64,000 nt of DNA from Salibaculum halophilum (GCF_002094885.1 NZ_MSIT01000003.1:124001-188000), one strand, 5' to 3'; counted from the stretch's first letter, positions 26,218 to 35,970 are shown. Numbers and translations are program-made. Notes: generated by a model from the sequence alone, not told the origin.

Positions 26218-26693
26218 GGTTGGGGCCTCCTCAGATGCCAGATCAAGACAAGCACGACCAGGTAGAGCGATGCAAACTTCGCCTGTGTCAGGGCCGACGC
26301 GGCGCGCACCGCGGCCGCATCCGGTGCCGCGCCGACGACAAGACGTTGGATCGCCGCATTCTCGGCCAGGTCGATCCCGGCATAAAGCGCCGCAAGCCCC
26401 GCCACCAGCACCCGCAATCCGCCCCGGCGCCAGCCGACCAGCGCCAGCCAGGCGGCCAACGCGACCGCAAAGACCCTGTCCCAGCCGGCCAGCACGGCGG
26501 CATAGGCCCGGCCCGCCTCCGGCGTCAGGGCCGCCAGGAAGGGCGTGATCGCCGCGGCATCATAGCCCAGAAGTTGAAAATCGGGCGGGTAATGCCCGCC
26601 GGCACCCGGGATGACGGTGAAATAGAGCAGCGCCCCCATCACAAGGTAGGTGCCCAGGGCCACGGACCCGGTGATCCGCCGCGCCAGACGCAT
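26214..26693 (-). CDS. Small integral membrane protein between aroA and cmk, unknown function
   Basis: 159 aa with four likely membrane helices (about 10-28, 72-92, 94-108 and 138-154). Polar loops carry [12 protein letters not shown] between TM3 and TM4. Starts 1 bp after the aroA stop and overlaps cmk by 4 bp, so it is translated in the aroA-cmk unit. No recognised family; such inserts between aroA and cmk are common in Rhodobacteraceae. Confidence 0.7.
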   Translation of the reverse strand: MRLARRITGSVALGTYLVMGALLYFTVIPGAGGHYPPDFQLLGYDAAAITPFLAALTPEAGRAYAAVLAGWDRVFAVALAAWLALVGWRRGGLRVLVAGLAALYAGIDLAENAAIQRLVVGAAPDAAAVRAASALTQAKFASLYLVVLVLIWHLRRPQP

Positions 26694-26694
26694 C

Positions 26695-28044
26695 TCAGTT
26701 CGACCGGGTGAGGCCCGCGCCCAGACCGGTCATCAGCCCCTCGAAGATCGGGAACGAGGTCCCGATCGGCCCGCAATCGTCAACGCGCATCGGCCGTTGC
26801 GTGGCCAGCCCCATCACCAGGAAGGCCATGGCGATCCGGTGGTCCAGGCGGCTTTGCACCGTCACCCCGCCGGGCACGTCTCCCGGCCCGCGGCCGTGAA
26901 CGATCCACCAGTCCGCGCCGTCCTCGACGATGACACCGGCGGCGCGCAGCCCCTGCGCCATGGCATCGATCCGGTCGCATTCCTTGACGCGCAGTTCCCT
27001 GACGCCGCGCATTTCGGTCTTTCCCTTGGCAAAGGCGGCCACCACCGACAGCACCGGGTATTCGTCGATCATGCTGGCCGCACGCTCTGGCGGCACCGCG
27101 ACCCCTGTCATGTTCGGCGAGAACCGCGCGCGCAGGTCGGCGACGGGTTCGCCACCCTCTTCGCGACTGTTCTCGAAGGTCAGGTCCGCGCCCATCTCCT
27201 GCAGGGTATAAAACAACCCCGCCCGCGTCGGGTTCAGCCCGATATTGGGCACCAGCACGTCCGAGCCCTCGACCAGCAGCGCGGCGCAGACCGGAAAGGC
27301 CGCCGAGCTCGGGTCGCGCGGCACGGCAATGGCCTGCGGCGTCAACTCGGGCTGGCCGGTCAGCGTGATGACGCGGCCGTCTTCGGTATCCTGAACCGAT
27401 AGCTCGGCCCCGAAGCCCGCCAGCATCCGTTCGGTGTGGTCGCGGGTGGCCTCGGCCTCGATCACCACGGTTTCGCCCGGGGCGTTCAGCCCGGCCAGCA
27501 GCACCGCGGATTTCACCTGCGCCGAGGGCACGGGCACCGCGTAGCGCACCGGCACCGGGTCCGCCGCCCCGACGATGGTCATCGGCAGACGCCCGCCCGC
27601 ACGCCCCACGGCCTGCGCCCCGAAGAGCGCCAGCGGCTCGGTCACCCGGCCCATGGGCCGGGCGGTCAACGAGGCATCGCCGGTGAAGGTCGCCACCACG
27701 GGCGAGGTCGCCATTGCCCCCATGATCAGCCGCACGCCGGTGCCGGAATTGCCGCAATCGATCACCTGGTCCGGCTCGGTGAAACCGCCGACACCCACAC
27801 CATGCACTGACCACTCGCCGCCGCCGTGGTCTGTCACCTCGGCGCCGAAGGCCCGCATGGCCCGGGCGGTATCCAGCACGTCCTGGCCCTCCAGCAGGCC
27901 GGTGATCCGCGTCTCGCCCACGCTCAGCGCCCCGAGGATCAGCGCCCGATGCGAGATGGACTTGTCACCGGGCACATGCGCCGCGCCTTGCAACGGCCCG
28001 CCCTTGCGGGCGGTCATCGGGATGGGGGCACCATGGCGTGACAT
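26695..28044 (-). CDS. aroA: 3-phosphoshikimate 1-carboxyvinyltransferase (EPSP synthase)
   Basis: 449 aa shikimate-pathway enzyme. [18 protein letters not shown], the PEP-binding [47 protein letters not shown] and [12 protein letters not shown] are present. The residue after LIMG is Ala (GAMA), as in class II enzymes with low glyphosate sensitivity. That reading is inference from sequence. ATG at 28044 is preceded by GGAG. Confidence 0.95.
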   Translation of the reverse strand: MSRHGAPIPMTARKGGPLQGAAHVPGDKSISHRALILGALSVGETRITGLLEGQDVLDTARAMRAFGAEVTDHGGGEWSVHGVGVGGFTEPDQVIDCGNSGTGVRLIMGAMATSPVVATFTGDASLTARPMGRVTEPLALFGAQAVGRAGGRLPMTIVGAADPVPVRYAVPVPSAQVKSAVLLAGLNAPGETVVIEAEATRDHTERMLAGFGAELSVQDTEDGRVITLTGQPELTPQAIAVPRDPSSAAFPVCAALLVEGSDVLVPNIGLNPTRAGLFYTLQEMGADLTFENSREEGGEPVADLRARFSPNMTGVAVPPERAASMIDEYPVLSVVAAFAKGKTEMRGVRELRVKECDRIDAMAQGLRAAGVIVEDGADWWIVHGRGPGDVPGGVTVQSRLDHRIAMAFLVMGLATQRPMRVDDCGPIGTSFPIFEGLMTGLGAGLTRSN

Positions 28045-28110
28045 GCGGGTCTCCGGTCTTTCAGTCTACCGCCTGATAGACCGGCCCGGCCCAAGGGTCC
28101 ACACCGTCCG

Positions 28111-28139
28111 CTTCTTTGGGTGCCAAGTACCGCGGGGGC
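28111..28139 (+). repeat. Dispersed repeat, copy 1
   Basis: 29-bp unit with CTTCTTTGGGT at the left and TACCGCGGGGG at the right; the centre differs from copy 2 (TGCCAAG against CGGAAA). Lies in the aroA-trmB intergenic region. Confidence 0.65.
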
Positions 28140-28206
28140 TTGGGCCGTCGCGCAATCGCTCCGGTGCGCGATCATGGCCGAGGCGGGGATGGGTATCGCT
28201 CGATCG

Positions 28207-28267
28207 CTTCTTTGGGTCGGAAATACCGCGGGGGAGTCGGCCAGCGGCCGACGGGGGCAGCGCCCCC
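28207..28267 (+). repeat. Dispersed repeat, copy 2, with two hairpins
   Basis: Repeat unit at 28207-28235 (CTTCTTTGGGT ... TACCGCGGGGG), then hairpin 28236-28252 (GTCGGCC/GGCCGAC) and hairpin 28253-28267 (GGGGGC-AGC-GCCCCC). The three pieces together look like one composite intergenic element. The rest of 28045-28274 holds nothing else I can name. Confidence 0.65.
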
Positions 28268-28274
28268 GGCCCGG

Positions 28275-28985
28275 CTACAGCCTGCGGAAGGTCAGGTAAT
28301 GCGGCACGCGGCCTTCACGCAGCGCCTTTTGCTCGTACCGGGTCGGCACCCAGTCCGCCCAGGGATTGCGCCAGTCATCCGGTCCCTCGGCGAGCCATTC
28401 GAAGCCGTACGCGGGCACCTGTTCCAGCGTCTGGCGCACGTAATCGGGGATATCCGTCGCCACGCGAAACTCGGCCCCGCGCCGGACTACCCGGGCCAGC
28501 GCCTTCAGGTAGTCCGGCGTCACGAAGCGGCGGCGATGGTGGCGCGTCTTGGGCCAGGGGTCGGGGTAGAGCAGGAAGGCCCTTGCGATCGAGGCGTCGG
28601 GCAGCACGTCGAACAGATCGCGCACGTCGCCGGGATGCACCGCCAGGTTCGTCACCCCGGCGGTGCGGATCTTGCCCAGCAGCATGGCGACACCGTTGAT
28701 GTAGGGCTCGCAGCCGATGAGGCCGATCCCGGGGTTATGCGCGGCCTGGTGGACCAGATGCTCGCCCCCGCCGAAGCCGATCTCGAGCCAGACCTCCCTG
28801 CCGCCGAACAGCGCCACCAGATCAAGCGGTGTGCGTTCGGGGTTCGCGTCCCAGTCGACCGGCCCGGGCGAGAGCCTGGCAAGGTCCTCGTCCAGATAGG
28901 CCTGCTGGCTGTCGCGCAAGCCCTTGCCCTTGGTCCGGCCGTAGAAATTGCGCCAGGGGGCGCGGGGGTGTTTGCGCTCGCTCAT
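28275..28985 (-). CDS. trmB: tRNA (guanine-N7-)-methyltransferase
   Basis: 236 aa SAM-dependent enzyme modifying G46 in tRNA. The SAM loop is LEIGFGGGEHLV. IGCEPYINGV, the RAFLLYPDPWPKTRHHRRRF signature of TrmB split around residues 135-155, and TDIPDYV are present. ATG at 28985 chosen (MSERKHPRAPWRNFYGR is the usual start). Functionally linked to metK upstream, which supplies SAM. Confidence 0.95.
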   Translation of the reverse strand: MSERKHPRAPWRNFYGRTKGKGLRDSQQAYLDEDLARLSPGPVDWDANPERTPLDLVALFGGREVWLEIGFGGGEHLVHQAAHNPGIGLIGCEPYINGVAMLLGKIRTAGVTNLAVHPGDVRDLFDVLPDASIARAFLLYPDPWPKTRHHRRRFVTPDYLKALARVVRRGAEFRVATDIPDYVRQTLEQVPAYGFEWLAEGPDDWRNPWADWVPTRYEQKALREGRVPHYLTFRRL

Positions 28986-29148
28986 GCCGGCGGTCTCTAG
29001 CCGCACTCCCGCGATGGCGCAACGCCAACACTGGCCGCACCGTCAGAGGCGTGCGCAATCGCACAGAAACTCCGCGTCTCAGCCCAATTGCGCCCAAACC
29101 GCGCCGCTTGCAGATAGTGGCGGTATCGCAATTCAAGGAATGACACCG

Positions 29149-29571
29149 ATGACAAACCTGACCCCCTACGCTGCGCCGCTGGCCCGGCTGCTGCTGTCCT
29201 TCATGTTCATCATGTCGGGGCTGCAAAAGATCACCGGCTATGCCGGCACCCAGCAATACATGGAAGCCATGGGCGTGCCCGGCGCCCTGCTGCCGCTGGC
29301 CATCTTCACCGAAGTCGTGGGCGGCCTCGCCCTGCTGCTGGGCTGGCAGGCCCGCATCGCTGCGGTCCTTCTGGCCGGCTTCTCGGTGCTTTCGGGCGTA
29401 CTGTTTCACCTCGTCCCCTCTTTCGGGATGGAGGGCATGGCCGCCCAGGGCGAGATGATCAGCTTCATGAAGAACATGACCATTGCCGGCGGCATGCTGA
29501 TGGTCGTGGCGTTCGGCGCCGGCGCGTGGTCGCTCGACGCGCGGGCCGGACGCGCGCCATCCGCAAGCTGA
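29149..29571 (+). CDS. DoxX family membrane protein
   Basis: 140 aa with four predicted helices. DoxX hallmarks: ARLLLSFMFIMSGLQKITGY, GVPGALLPLAIFTEVVGGLA, LLGWQARIAAVLLAGFSV and MKNMTIAGGMLMV. DoxX proteins are small integral membrane proteins linked to sulfur/redox metabolism in some organisms, but most remain uncharacterised. ATG at 29149 was chosen over 29140 because AAGGA ends nine bases upstream of it. Confidence 0.85.
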   Translation: MTNLTPYAAPLARLLLSFMFIMSGLQKITGYAGTQQYMEAMGVPGALLPLAIFTEVVGGLALLLGWQARIAAVLLAGFSVLSGVLFHLVPSFGMEGMAAQGEMISFMKNMTIAGGMLMVVAFGAGAWSLDARAGRAPSAS

Positions 29572-29588
29572 GCCACTCGCAAACCTGC

Positions 29589-29616
29589 AAACGGCCCCGC
29601 CCCGGCGGGGCCGTTT
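29589..29616. terminator. Bidirectional terminator between doxX and metK
   Basis: AACGGCCCCGCC pairs with GGCGGGGCCGTT across a two-base centre. TTT follows on the plus strand, while the minus side has only a few T. Serves convergent genes. Confidence 0.7.
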
Positions 29617-29625
29617 CCCGCTTGG

Positions 29626-30807
29626 TCAGACTGCGCCCCGCAGCGCCTTGACCAGGTCGGTGCGTTCCCAGCTGAAGCCGCCGTCGGGCTCGGGCGCCCG
29701 GCCGAAATGACCATAGGCGGCGGTGCGGGCATAGATCGGCCGGTTCAGGTCGAGATGCCTGCGGATGCCGCGCGGGGTCAGGTCCATGACCTTGCCGATG
29801 GCGTCCTCGATCGCCGTTTCCGGCACCTTGCCCGTGCCGTGGGTGTCGATGAAGACCGACAACGGGTGCGAGATGCCGATGGCATAGGACAGCTGAAGCG
29901 TACAGCGCGCCGCCAGACCCGCGGCCACGACGTTCTTGGCCAGATACCGCGCGGCATAAGCCGCCGAGCGGTCCACCTTGGTGGGGTCCTTGCCCGAGAA
30001 GGCGCCGCCGCCGTGGGGCGCGGCCCCGCCGTAGGTGTCGACGATGATCTTGCGCCCGGTCAGGCCGGCGTCGCCATCGGGGCCGCCGATGACGAAGGTG
30101 CCCGTGGGGTTGACCCACCATTCCGTGCGGTCGGTGATCAGGTCGGCCGGCAGGATCTCGCGGATGTAGGGCTCGACGATGTCGCGGATCTCGGCGCTGC
30201 TCTGGCCCTCGTCGGAATGCTGGGTTGACAGAACGATCTGGGTCGCCTCGACCGGCTTGCCCCCCGCGTAGCGCAGGCTGATCTGGCTTTTCGCGTCCGG
30301 GCCGAGGGTGGGTTCGGTGCCGTCCTTGCGGACCTCCGCCAGGCGCTTGAGGATCGCGTGCGAATAGAGGATCGGCGCCGGCATCAGGTCCGGCGTCTCG
30401 TCGCAGGCATAGCCGAACATGATGCCCTGGTCGCCCGCGCCCTCGTCCTTGTCCGCGCCGGCATCGACCCCCTTGGCGATATGGGCGGACTGTTCGTGCA
30501 GCAGGTTGGTGATCTCGCAGGTGCGCCAGTGGAACTTGTCCTGCTCGTAGCCGATGTCGCGTATGCAGTCGCGGGCGATCCCCTCGATCGCTTCCATCTT
30601 CTCGGCCAGCTTGCCGGTGTCGGCCAGGCCGATCTCGCCGCCGATCACGACGCGATCGGTCGTGGCGAAGGTTTCACAGGCGACACGCGCCTCGGCCTCC
30701 TCGGCCAGAAGGGCATCCAGAATGGCGTCAGAAATCCGGTCGCAGACCTTGTCCGGGTGCCCCTCGGAGACGGACTCCGAGGTGAAGGTGTAATTGTCGC
30801 GTGTCAT
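29626..30807 (-). CDS. metK: S-adenosylmethionine synthetase
   Basis: 393 aa. Makes SAM from methionine and [29 protein letters not shown], the [16 protein letters not shown] loop, [20 protein letters not shown] and [19 protein letters not shown] split across residues ~255-280 are diagnostic. ATG at 30807 chosen; its Shine-Dalgarno GGAG lies inside the SAM/SAH riboswitch pseudoknot, so translation should fall when SAM or SAH is plentiful. Confidence 0.97.
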   Translation of the reverse strand: MTRDNYTFTSESVSEGHPDKVCDRISDAILDALLAEEAEARVACETFATTDRVVIGGEIGLADTGKLAEKMEAIEGIARDCIRDIGYEQDKFHWRTCEITNLLHEQSAHIAKGVDAGADKDEGAGDQGIMFGYACDETPDLMPAPILYSHAILKRLAEVRKDGTEPTLGPDAKSQISLRYAGGKPVEATQIVLSTQHSDEGQSSAEIRDIVEPYIREILPADLITDRTEWWVNPTGTFVIGGPDGDAGLTGRKIIVDTYGGAAPHGGGAFSGKDPTKVDRSAAYAARYLAKNVVAAGLAARCTLQLSYAIGISHPLSVFIDTHGTGKVPETAIEDAIGKVMDLTPRGIRRHLDLNRPIYARTAAYGHFGRAPEPDGGFSWERTDLVKALRGAV

Positions 30808-30811
30808 GGGA

Positions 30812-30860
30812 AGTGCTCCGTTGAGGATTTGCCGCGCCACGCCAGGAAGCCGTTGTGGGC
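30812..30860 (-). promoter_or_regulatory. SAM/SAH riboswitch upstream of metK
   Basis: The minus strand reads CCCACAACGGCTTCCTGGCG then TGG...; the downstream GGAGCA is at 30819-30814. This matches the SAM/SAH class core: CACAACGGCUUCCUGGCGUG followed by GGAGCA. P1 forms between CCAC and GUGG, with outer CCG/CGG after a mismatch. The pseudoknot pairs GCU-CC of the loop with GGAGC. GGAG is also the metK ribosome site, which explains translational control. The class is known from Rhodobacterales metK leaders. Confidence 0.93.
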
Positions 30861-30881
30861 GGATTTCTTGTTGCAGTCGGC

Positions 30882-32426
30882 CTAGCGGGCGGCCGCGTCA
30901 CCGTCAATGTCAATCCGCCGGCCGCGCACCGCGACCAGCCCCAGTGTGCCCAGCAGCACCACCAGGACGGGCCAGTCCCCGGCCCGCGCATAGAGCGTCG
31001 GCGGCAGCGTGTCACCCACCTGCACGTCCAGGTGCCCGGTCTCGCCCAAGGGCAGGCTGGCACCGACGCGCCCGCGCGCGTCAATCACCGCCGAGATGCC
31101 GGTGTTGGCCGCGCGCAGCACCGGCAGGCCCTGCTCGATGGCGCGGGCGCGGGCCTGCAGCAGATGCTGGCGCGGCCCCGGCCCGGTGCCAAACCAGGCG
31201 TCGTTGGTCATCACCACGAGGACATCCGGGCGCGGGCCCTCCGCGATGATCTCTTCCGGGAAGATGCCTTCGTAGCAGATCAGGATGCGGGCCCGGCCCA
31301 GCCCGGCAACATCCACCGTGCCGCCGCCGGTGCCCGGCGCATAGCCGCGCGCCATGTCTACGACGCCGGTCAGGCCGATCTTGCCGAAGATCCAGACCAG
31401 CGGCACGTATTCGCCAAAGGGCACCAGGTGCTGTTTGTCATAGAGGGCGGCGACGCTGCCGTCGCGCTCCACCACCACGGCGCTGTTGTGATAGCCGGCC
31501 TCGGGCGCCCAGCGCTGCAGCCCCGCCAGAACCGGCGCACCGCGCGCGGCCCGCCCCATCCGTTCCAGCTGCGGGTCGGCATTGCGCAGCAGCGACGCGA
31601 CCGAGGTCTCGGGCCAGATCACCACGTCGGGGGGCGGGTCGGCGGCGGTCGCCGCGATGGCGCGGTCGAAGAAGGTGGGAATCGAGGCCGGGTCCCACTT
31701 CAGGTGCTGCGGCGCATTGGGCTGGACCAGCCGCACCGTGGGCGCCTGCGGGTCCGTCTCCGGCACCGGCATGGCCAGGCTGCCGCCGGCCACCCCCGCG
31801 CAAATCAGCACGGGCATGGGCCAGAGCCTCGCCCGACCGGGCTCCAGCGCCAGCGCGGCCAGAACAGCGACCGCGGCCAGACCGGCACTGGCCCCGTGCG
31901 GCCCCACCTGCGCGAACAGATAGTCCGCAGGGCCGCCGATCAGGCTGTAGGACAGCATTGCCCAGGGAAAGCCCGTCAGAACTTGCGCGCGGGCGTATTC
32001 CGCCGCGATCAGCGCGGCCGCGACCCCGACCGGCCTGAGGGCCGGGTTCCGCGCCAGGCGCGCGCCCAGCCCGAAAGCCACGGCCCAGAACAGCGCCAGG
32101 CCCCCGGCCATGCCGACCGCGGCGAAGGGCGCCATCCAGCCGTGGCGCACCGGGTCCACGAAGAAGGGCTCGACGATCCAGCGCAGGGTGATGCCAAAAT
32201 AAGCCAGGCCCATGGCCCAGCCGATCCACGCGGCCTGCCCGGCCGAGACGCCACGGGATAGTCGCAGGGCCAGCACAAGGCCCGCCAGAACCCAGACGAC
32301 CCGCAGCGGCCCGTCACCCATCTGCCCCAGCGCCAGGCAGGCACCGATCGCCAGGCCCGCCGCCAGGCGCGGCCAGCGCCCCTTGCGGCCAGCGATCGCC
32401 GCCGCGGGGCGCGAGGTGTCAGCCAC
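30882..32426 (-). CDS. lnt: Apolipoprotein N-acyltransferase
   Basis: 514 aa inner-membrane enzyme adding the third acyl chain to lipoproteins. The N-terminal part has about six membrane helices and the periplasmic part is a nitrilase-like domain. The catalytic triad is Glu in [11 protein letters not shown], Lys in [14 protein letters not shown] and Cys in [16 protein letters not shown] start (MADTSRP) overlaps the corC end by 8 bp. The stop lies only 22 bp before the metK riboswitch. Confidence 0.95.
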   Translation of the reverse strand: MADTSRPAAAIAGRKGRWPRLAAGLAIGACLALGQMGDGPLRVVWVLAGLVLALRLSRGVSAGQAAWIGWAMGLAYFGITLRWIVEPFFVDPVRHGWMAPFAAVGMAGGLALFWAVAFGLGARLARNPALRPVGVAAALIAAEYARAQVLTGFPWAMLSYSLIGGPADYLFAQVGPHGASAGLAAVAVLAALALEPGRARLWPMPVLICAGVAGGSLAMPVPETDPQAPTVRLVQPNAPQHLKWDPASIPTFFDRAIAATAADPPPDVVIWPETSVASLLRNADPQLERMGRAARGAPVLAGLQRWAPEAGYHNSAVVVERDGSVAALYDKQHLVPFGEYVPLVWIFGKIGLTGVVDMARGYAPGTGGGTVDVAGLGRARILICYEGIFPEEIIAEGPRPDVLVVMTNDAWFGTGPGPRQHLLQARARAIEQGLPVLRAANTGISAVIDARGRVGASLPLGETGHLDVQVGDTLPPTLYARAGDWPVLVVLLGTLGLVAVRGRRIDIDGDAAAR

Positions 32427-33306
32427 CCTCGCGTCCGCGCAGACGCACCCGCAGCCGCTTGATGCGGCGCGGATCGGCCTCGACCACCTCGAACTCGACG
32501 CCGTCGGGGTGCGGGATCACCTCGCCGCGCGCGGGCACGTGCCCGGCCAGCATGAACACCAGCCCGCCCAGGGTGTCGACCTCGTCCTCGTCGATCTCCT
32601 CGGGGCCGGTCAGGGGCAGGCCGATCTCGGCCTCGAACTCGTCCAGCGGTGTGCGGGACTCGACCATATATACGCCGGGCTGCTCCAGCTTCCAGGGCAC
32701 CGACTCGTCGGTGTCGTGTTCATCCTCGATCTCGCCCACGACCTGTTCCAGCAGGTCCTCGATCGTCAGCAAACCGTCGGTGCCGCCGTATTCGTCGATC
32801 ACTAGGGCCATGTGAATCCGGTCCGACTGCATCTTCTGCAGCAGCACCCCGAGCGGCATCGAGGGCGGCACATACAGCAGCGCCCGCAGCAGGGCGTGCA
32901 GGTCGAAGGTGTCGTTGTCGCAGTCAAAGCCGTGGGTCAGCGCCAGGTCCTTGAGGTTGGCAAAGCCCACCGGCGTGTCCAGCGTGCCGTCGAAGACCGG
33001 AAGCCGCGTGTAGCCGCTCTCGCGGAAGATTTTCACAAGGTCCTCTTTCGAGATGTCTCGCGGGACGGCGACGATCTCGGCCTTGGGGATCATCACGTCC
33101 TCGACCCGCATGCGGCGCAGGTTGGCCAACCCCGGGCGCGGCGCGGTAACCGCCTGGCCGTTGGCCTCGGTGGTCTGGGTCTGGGACATGTCAGAGGGAT
33201 TGAACGCCTCGACGATGCGGTCGAAGAAACCGCGCTGAACGTGCTGGGTGGCATCCGGTGGCGCGCTTTGCGCCGCGTCAGAAGACCCGTCGGTCGTGTC
33301 GCCCAT
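32419..33306 (-). CDS. corC: CorC/HlyC-type CBS-domain protein
   Basis: 295 aa cytoplasmic protein. Two CBS domains (about 65-190: [18 protein letters not shown] ... TRLPVFDG and [20 protein letters not shown]) are followed by a CorC_HlyC transporter-associated domain (220-290). CorC is linked to magnesium/cobalt efflux. It belongs to the ybeY-corC-lnt unit. An AGGAG precedes the ATG by three bases. Confidence 0.92.
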   Translation of the reverse strand: MGDTTDGSSDAAQSAPPDATQHVQRGFFDRIVEAFNPSDMSQTQTTEANGQAVTAPRPGLANLRRMRVEDVMIPKAEIVAVPRDISKEDLVKIFRESGYTRLPVFDGTLDTPVGFANLKDLALTHGFDCDNDTFDLHALLRALLYVPPSMPLGVLLQKMQSDRIHMALVIDEYGGTDGLLTIEDLLEQVVGEIEDEHDTDESVPWKLEQPGVYMVESRTPLDEFEAEIGLPLTGPEEIDEDEVDTLGGLVFMLAGHVPARGEVIPHPDGVEFEVVEADPRRIKRLRVRLRGREGG

Positions 33307-33357
33307 TTTCTCCTACCGGTGCTGGCCCCTGGAACACGCCGGGCCGGAAAGCGTCTG

Positions 33358-33882
33358 TCACCTATATGGGTCAGGAACACCCAGTTTGCCAAGTATCTCC
33401 ACCTCCAATCGCTCCATGAGGGTGGCATCCCCGTCACGCTCGTGGTCGTAGCCCAGCAGGTGCAGAGCGGAATGGACGATCAGGTGTATCACATGCGCCT
33501 CCAGCGGCTTGCCCTGCGCGGCGGCTTCGCGGGCACAGGTGTCAAAGGCGATGGCGATATCACCCAACTCCGGGTCCGACGGCGGGTGCGGCTGGCCGCC
33601 CTCGGCTTCGGCGCCACGCTCCTCAGAGGGCCATGACAGCACGTTGGTCGACTGCGGCCTGTCACGGAAATCGGCATTGAGTTCGGCGATGCGGGCGTCG
33701 TCGCAGGCCAGCAAGGCGATCTCGAACGCCTCCGCATCGTGGCCGAGGTGCGCAAGTGTCGCCGCCGCTGCCCGATCCGCCAGGGATTGAAGGTCGACAC
33801 TTTCCCAACCCTCGGCCTCGATCAGGCAATCCACCGTCACCGCCGCCTTTTTCCCCGGTCGGAGACTGTCGTACATGACCAT
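33358..33882 (-). CDS. ybeY: Endoribonuclease YbeY (16S rRNA maturation)
   Basis: 174 aa zinc-dependent RNase acting in 16S 3'-end maturation and ribosome quality control. The zinc motif HSALHLLGYDH (H-x3-H-x5-H) is intact, and STNVLSWP and GDIAIAFDTC precede it. Positioned between phoH and corC as in most proteobacteria. ATG at 33882, with a second in-frame ATG at 33876. Confidence 0.96.
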   Translation of the reverse strand: MVMYDSLRPGKKAAVTVDCLIEAEGWESVDLQSLADRAAAATLAHLGHDAEAFEIALLACDDARIAELNADFRDRPQSTNVLSWPSEERGAEAEGGQPHPPSDPELGDIAIAFDTCAREAAAQGKPLEAHVIHLIVHSALHLLGYDHERDGDATLMERLEVEILGKLGVPDPYR

Positions 33883-33897
33883 CCGTCCCGGTCGGCG

Positions 33898-34911
33898 CTA
33901 CAGGGCCGCGTCGGCATCATAGGCCTCGATGATAGCGGCCACCAGAGGGTGGCGCACCACGTCGCGGGCGCTGAAGTAGTCAAAGGAAATCTGGTCGATG
34001 TGCCCCAGCAGCCGTTCGGCGTCATGCAGGCCCGATTGCTGGCCGCGTGGCAGGTCCACTTGGCTGCGGTCGCCCGTGACCACCATGCGGCTGCCCTCGC
34101 CCAGGCGGGTCAGGAACATTTTCATCTGCATCGTGGTGGCATTCTGCGCCTCGTCCAGGACGACGAAGGCGTCGGACAGGGTGCGCCCGCGCATGAAGGC
34201 CAGCGGCGCGATCTCGATCTTCTTTTCCTCCATCAGCTTGGCGACCTGCTTGCCGGGCAGGAAATCGTTCAGAGCGTCGTAAAGCGGCTGCATGTAGGGG
34301 TCGACCTTGTCTTTCATGTCGCCGGGCAGGTAGCCCAGCTTCTCGCCGGCTTCGACGGCCGGGCGCGACAGGATCAGCCGGTCAACTTGCCCGCCAATGA
34401 ACATGTTCACCCCAACGGCGACGGCCAGGTAGGTCTTGCCGGTGCCGGCCGGGCCGATCCCGAAGGCCAGTTCGTTTTCGAACAGCGACCGGACATAGGC
34501 CTTCTGGGCATCGGTGCGCGGCTCTATGATCTTCTTGCGGGTCTTGATCTCGATCCGCGCGCCGGGCAGCAGGTCCAGCTGATCCCCCTTGCGCGCGATA
34601 CCGGGGTGGCTTTCGGCCTCGCTCATGCGCATCTCGCGGTCGATATCGGCAGCCTCGACGGATCGGCCGGCCTCCAGCCGTTCATATAGCGACGTCAGTA
34701 TCCCGGCCGCGTCGCGGCGCCCGGCCTGCGCGCCGTGGATCGTCAACCTGTTGCCACGCCGCAGGATCTGGACGCCCGTCTTCGACTCGATGTCGGCCAG
34801 ATGCGCGTCGTGTTCGCCACACAGGTCGATGAGCAGGAAATTGTCGGGAAATTCGAGCACCTCTGGCGCGTCTGCGTCAGGCTGGGACGGGGGCGGTGCG
34901 GATATGGCCAA
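33898..34911 (-). CDS. phoH: PhoH-like ATPase (PhoL)
   Basis: 337 aa P-loop protein, usually encoded upstream of ybeY and linked to RNA metabolism. Walker A is GPAGTGKTYLAVAVGV, Walker B VVLDEAQNAT, and the sensor TGDRSQVDLPRGQQSGL. The N-terminal ~60 residues form a KH-like region (IESKTGVQILRRGNRLTIHG). No ATG fits; the TTG at 34911 is chosen because GGAG stands six bases before it, giving MAISAPPPSQ. Confidence 0.92.
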   Translation of the reverse strand: MAISAPPPSQPDADAPEVLEFPDNFLLIDLCGEHDAHLADIESKTGVQILRRGNRLTIHGAQAGRRDAAGILTSLYERLEAGRSVEAADIDREMRMSEAESHPGIARKGDQLDLLPGARIEIKTRKKIIEPRTDAQKAYVRSLFENELAFGIGPAGTGKTYLAVAVGVNMFIGGQVDRLILSRPAVEAGEKLGYLPGDMKDKVDPYMQPLYDALNDFLPGKQVAKLMEEKKIEIAPLAFMRGRTLSDAFVVLDEAQNATTMQMKMFLTRLGEGSRMVVTGDRSQVDLPRGQQSGLHDAERLLGHIDQISFDYFSARDVVRHPLVAAIIEAYDADAAL

Positions 34912-35000
34912 GCAAGACTCCGGGTCAGCGTTTGCCTGATGTTGGCAATCAGGGCCGACCAGCGCAAGGGACCCCGGCACAATGTCACATGTTTGAGACG

Positions 35001-35038
35001 AAAAAGGGCGCCGCCGGTCCGGCCGCGGCGCCATTTTT
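35001..35038 (-). terminator. Terminator of the OmpA-lipoprotein unit
   Basis: GGCGCCGC (35007-35014) pairs with GCGGCGCC (35025-35032). The minus side ends in TTTTT (35005-35001), and the plus side also has ATTTTTAA, so it could work both ways. Confidence 0.8.
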
Positions 35039-35067
35039 AATTGTCCCGGCGGGCCAGGACAGGAACG

Positions 35068-35394
35068 TCAGGGCAGGATGTCGATGAAGCCGGTCCGCTG
35101 CGGGTCGCTGATGACGGCGCCGGGCGGCAAACGGTCGGTGCAGACAGGTTCGCCGGTCACCGGGTCGTATCGCGCGTTCGCATAGCCTTCGGCACCGTCG
35201 TCGCCCACCCAGTGCATGCAGCCATCCGGGTCGACCGCGATCGCCATGGGGCGATCGGACAGAAGATCGGTGTTGTTGACAGCGCTGTCGGTGGGCCGCG
35301 CCAGCAGTCGGGTGCCATCGGCCGTGGTCGACTGGCCCATCTCGCAGGCGGCGAGCGCGGGCGTCAAAGCCAATATGATGAAATGGATGCGCAT
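35068..35394 (-). CDS. Small lipoprotein sharing the DGCMHW motif
   Basis: 108 aa. Lipoprotein signal: MRIHFIILALTPALAAC, with the lipobox LAAC and Cys17 as the acylated residue. The mature part carries VDPDGCMHWVGDDGAEGY, then ARYDPVTGEPVC, a motif also found in the OmpA-like protein 3 bp upstream (DRDGCMHWWADGGLEGY ... RFNPETGRPLC). No known family recognised. Presumably an envelope protein co-expressed with its neighbour. Confidence 0.75.
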   Translation of the reverse strand: MRIHFIILALTPALAACEMGQSTTADGTRLLARPTDSAVNNTDLLSDRPMAIAVDPDGCMHWVGDDGAEGYANARYDPVTGEPVCTDRLPPGAVISDPQRTGFIDILP

Positions 35395-35397
35395 GAC

Positions 35398-35970
35398 TTA
35401 CCTCGGCATGTGATAGCAGACGACCTCGACCCGGCGGTTCTGCCGCCAGGCGCGCTCGTTGTGACCGGTCGCGACCGGGCGCGTTTCGCCGAAGCCTTCT
35501 TCGACTTCGACGAAGGCCCCCACCGACCGCGCCACCGAGGCGACCGTTCCCGCGCGTCGCTCGGACAGCGCCTGGTTATAGGCCTCCGAGGCGCGCTCGT
35601 CCGTATGGCCGTAGACGGCGTAGGAGAAGGCCCCCTCGGATCGGAAGAACCGTTCCAGCACGTCACGCTGCCCGGGCTTGAGGTGATGGCTGTCGGTGTG
35701 GAACAGCGTGTCTGTCGACTCGGTCAGGCAGCTTTCTTTCTGCAGGCACAGCGGACGCCCGGTTTCCGGGTTGAAGCGGGTGGTCATGTAGCCCTCGAGC
35801 CCGCCATCGGCCCACCAGTGCATGCAGCCGTCGCGGTCGACGAATATGCCCCATTCGATCTCGCCCGACACCACGACCCGGTCCTGAGCGACCGCAGGCT
35901 GGACCAGCGCCATGGCCGCAAGCGCGGCCGCCGCGAACCCGGCCGGGATCGCCTTTGCATGTCTCGTCAT
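35398..35970 (-). CDS. OmpA-family envelope protein with N-terminal DGCMHW motif
   Basis: 190 aa. Signal peptide about 1-24 (ends PAVAQ). Residues ~38-75 hold the DGCMHWW.DGG.EGY....F.P.TG.P.C motif with paired Cys. Residues ~85-188 are an OmpA peptidoglycan-binding domain: LFHTDSHHLKPGQRDVL, YGHTDERASEAYNQALSERR, GETRPVATGHNERAWRQNRR. ATG at 35970 gives a clean signal peptide. The gene ahead of the small lipoprotein on the same transcript. Upstream lies an unusually A+T-rich promoter with a long dyad. Confidence 0.82.
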   Translation of the reverse strand: MTRHAKAIPAGFAAAALAAMALVQPAVAQDRVVVSGEIEWGIFVDRDGCMHWWADGGLEGYMTTRFNPETGRPLCLQKESCLTESTDTLFHTDSHHLKPGQRDVLERFFRSEGAFSYAVYGHTDERASEAYNQALSERRAGTVASVARSVGAFVEVEEGFGETRPVATGHNERAWRQNRRVEVVCYHMPR

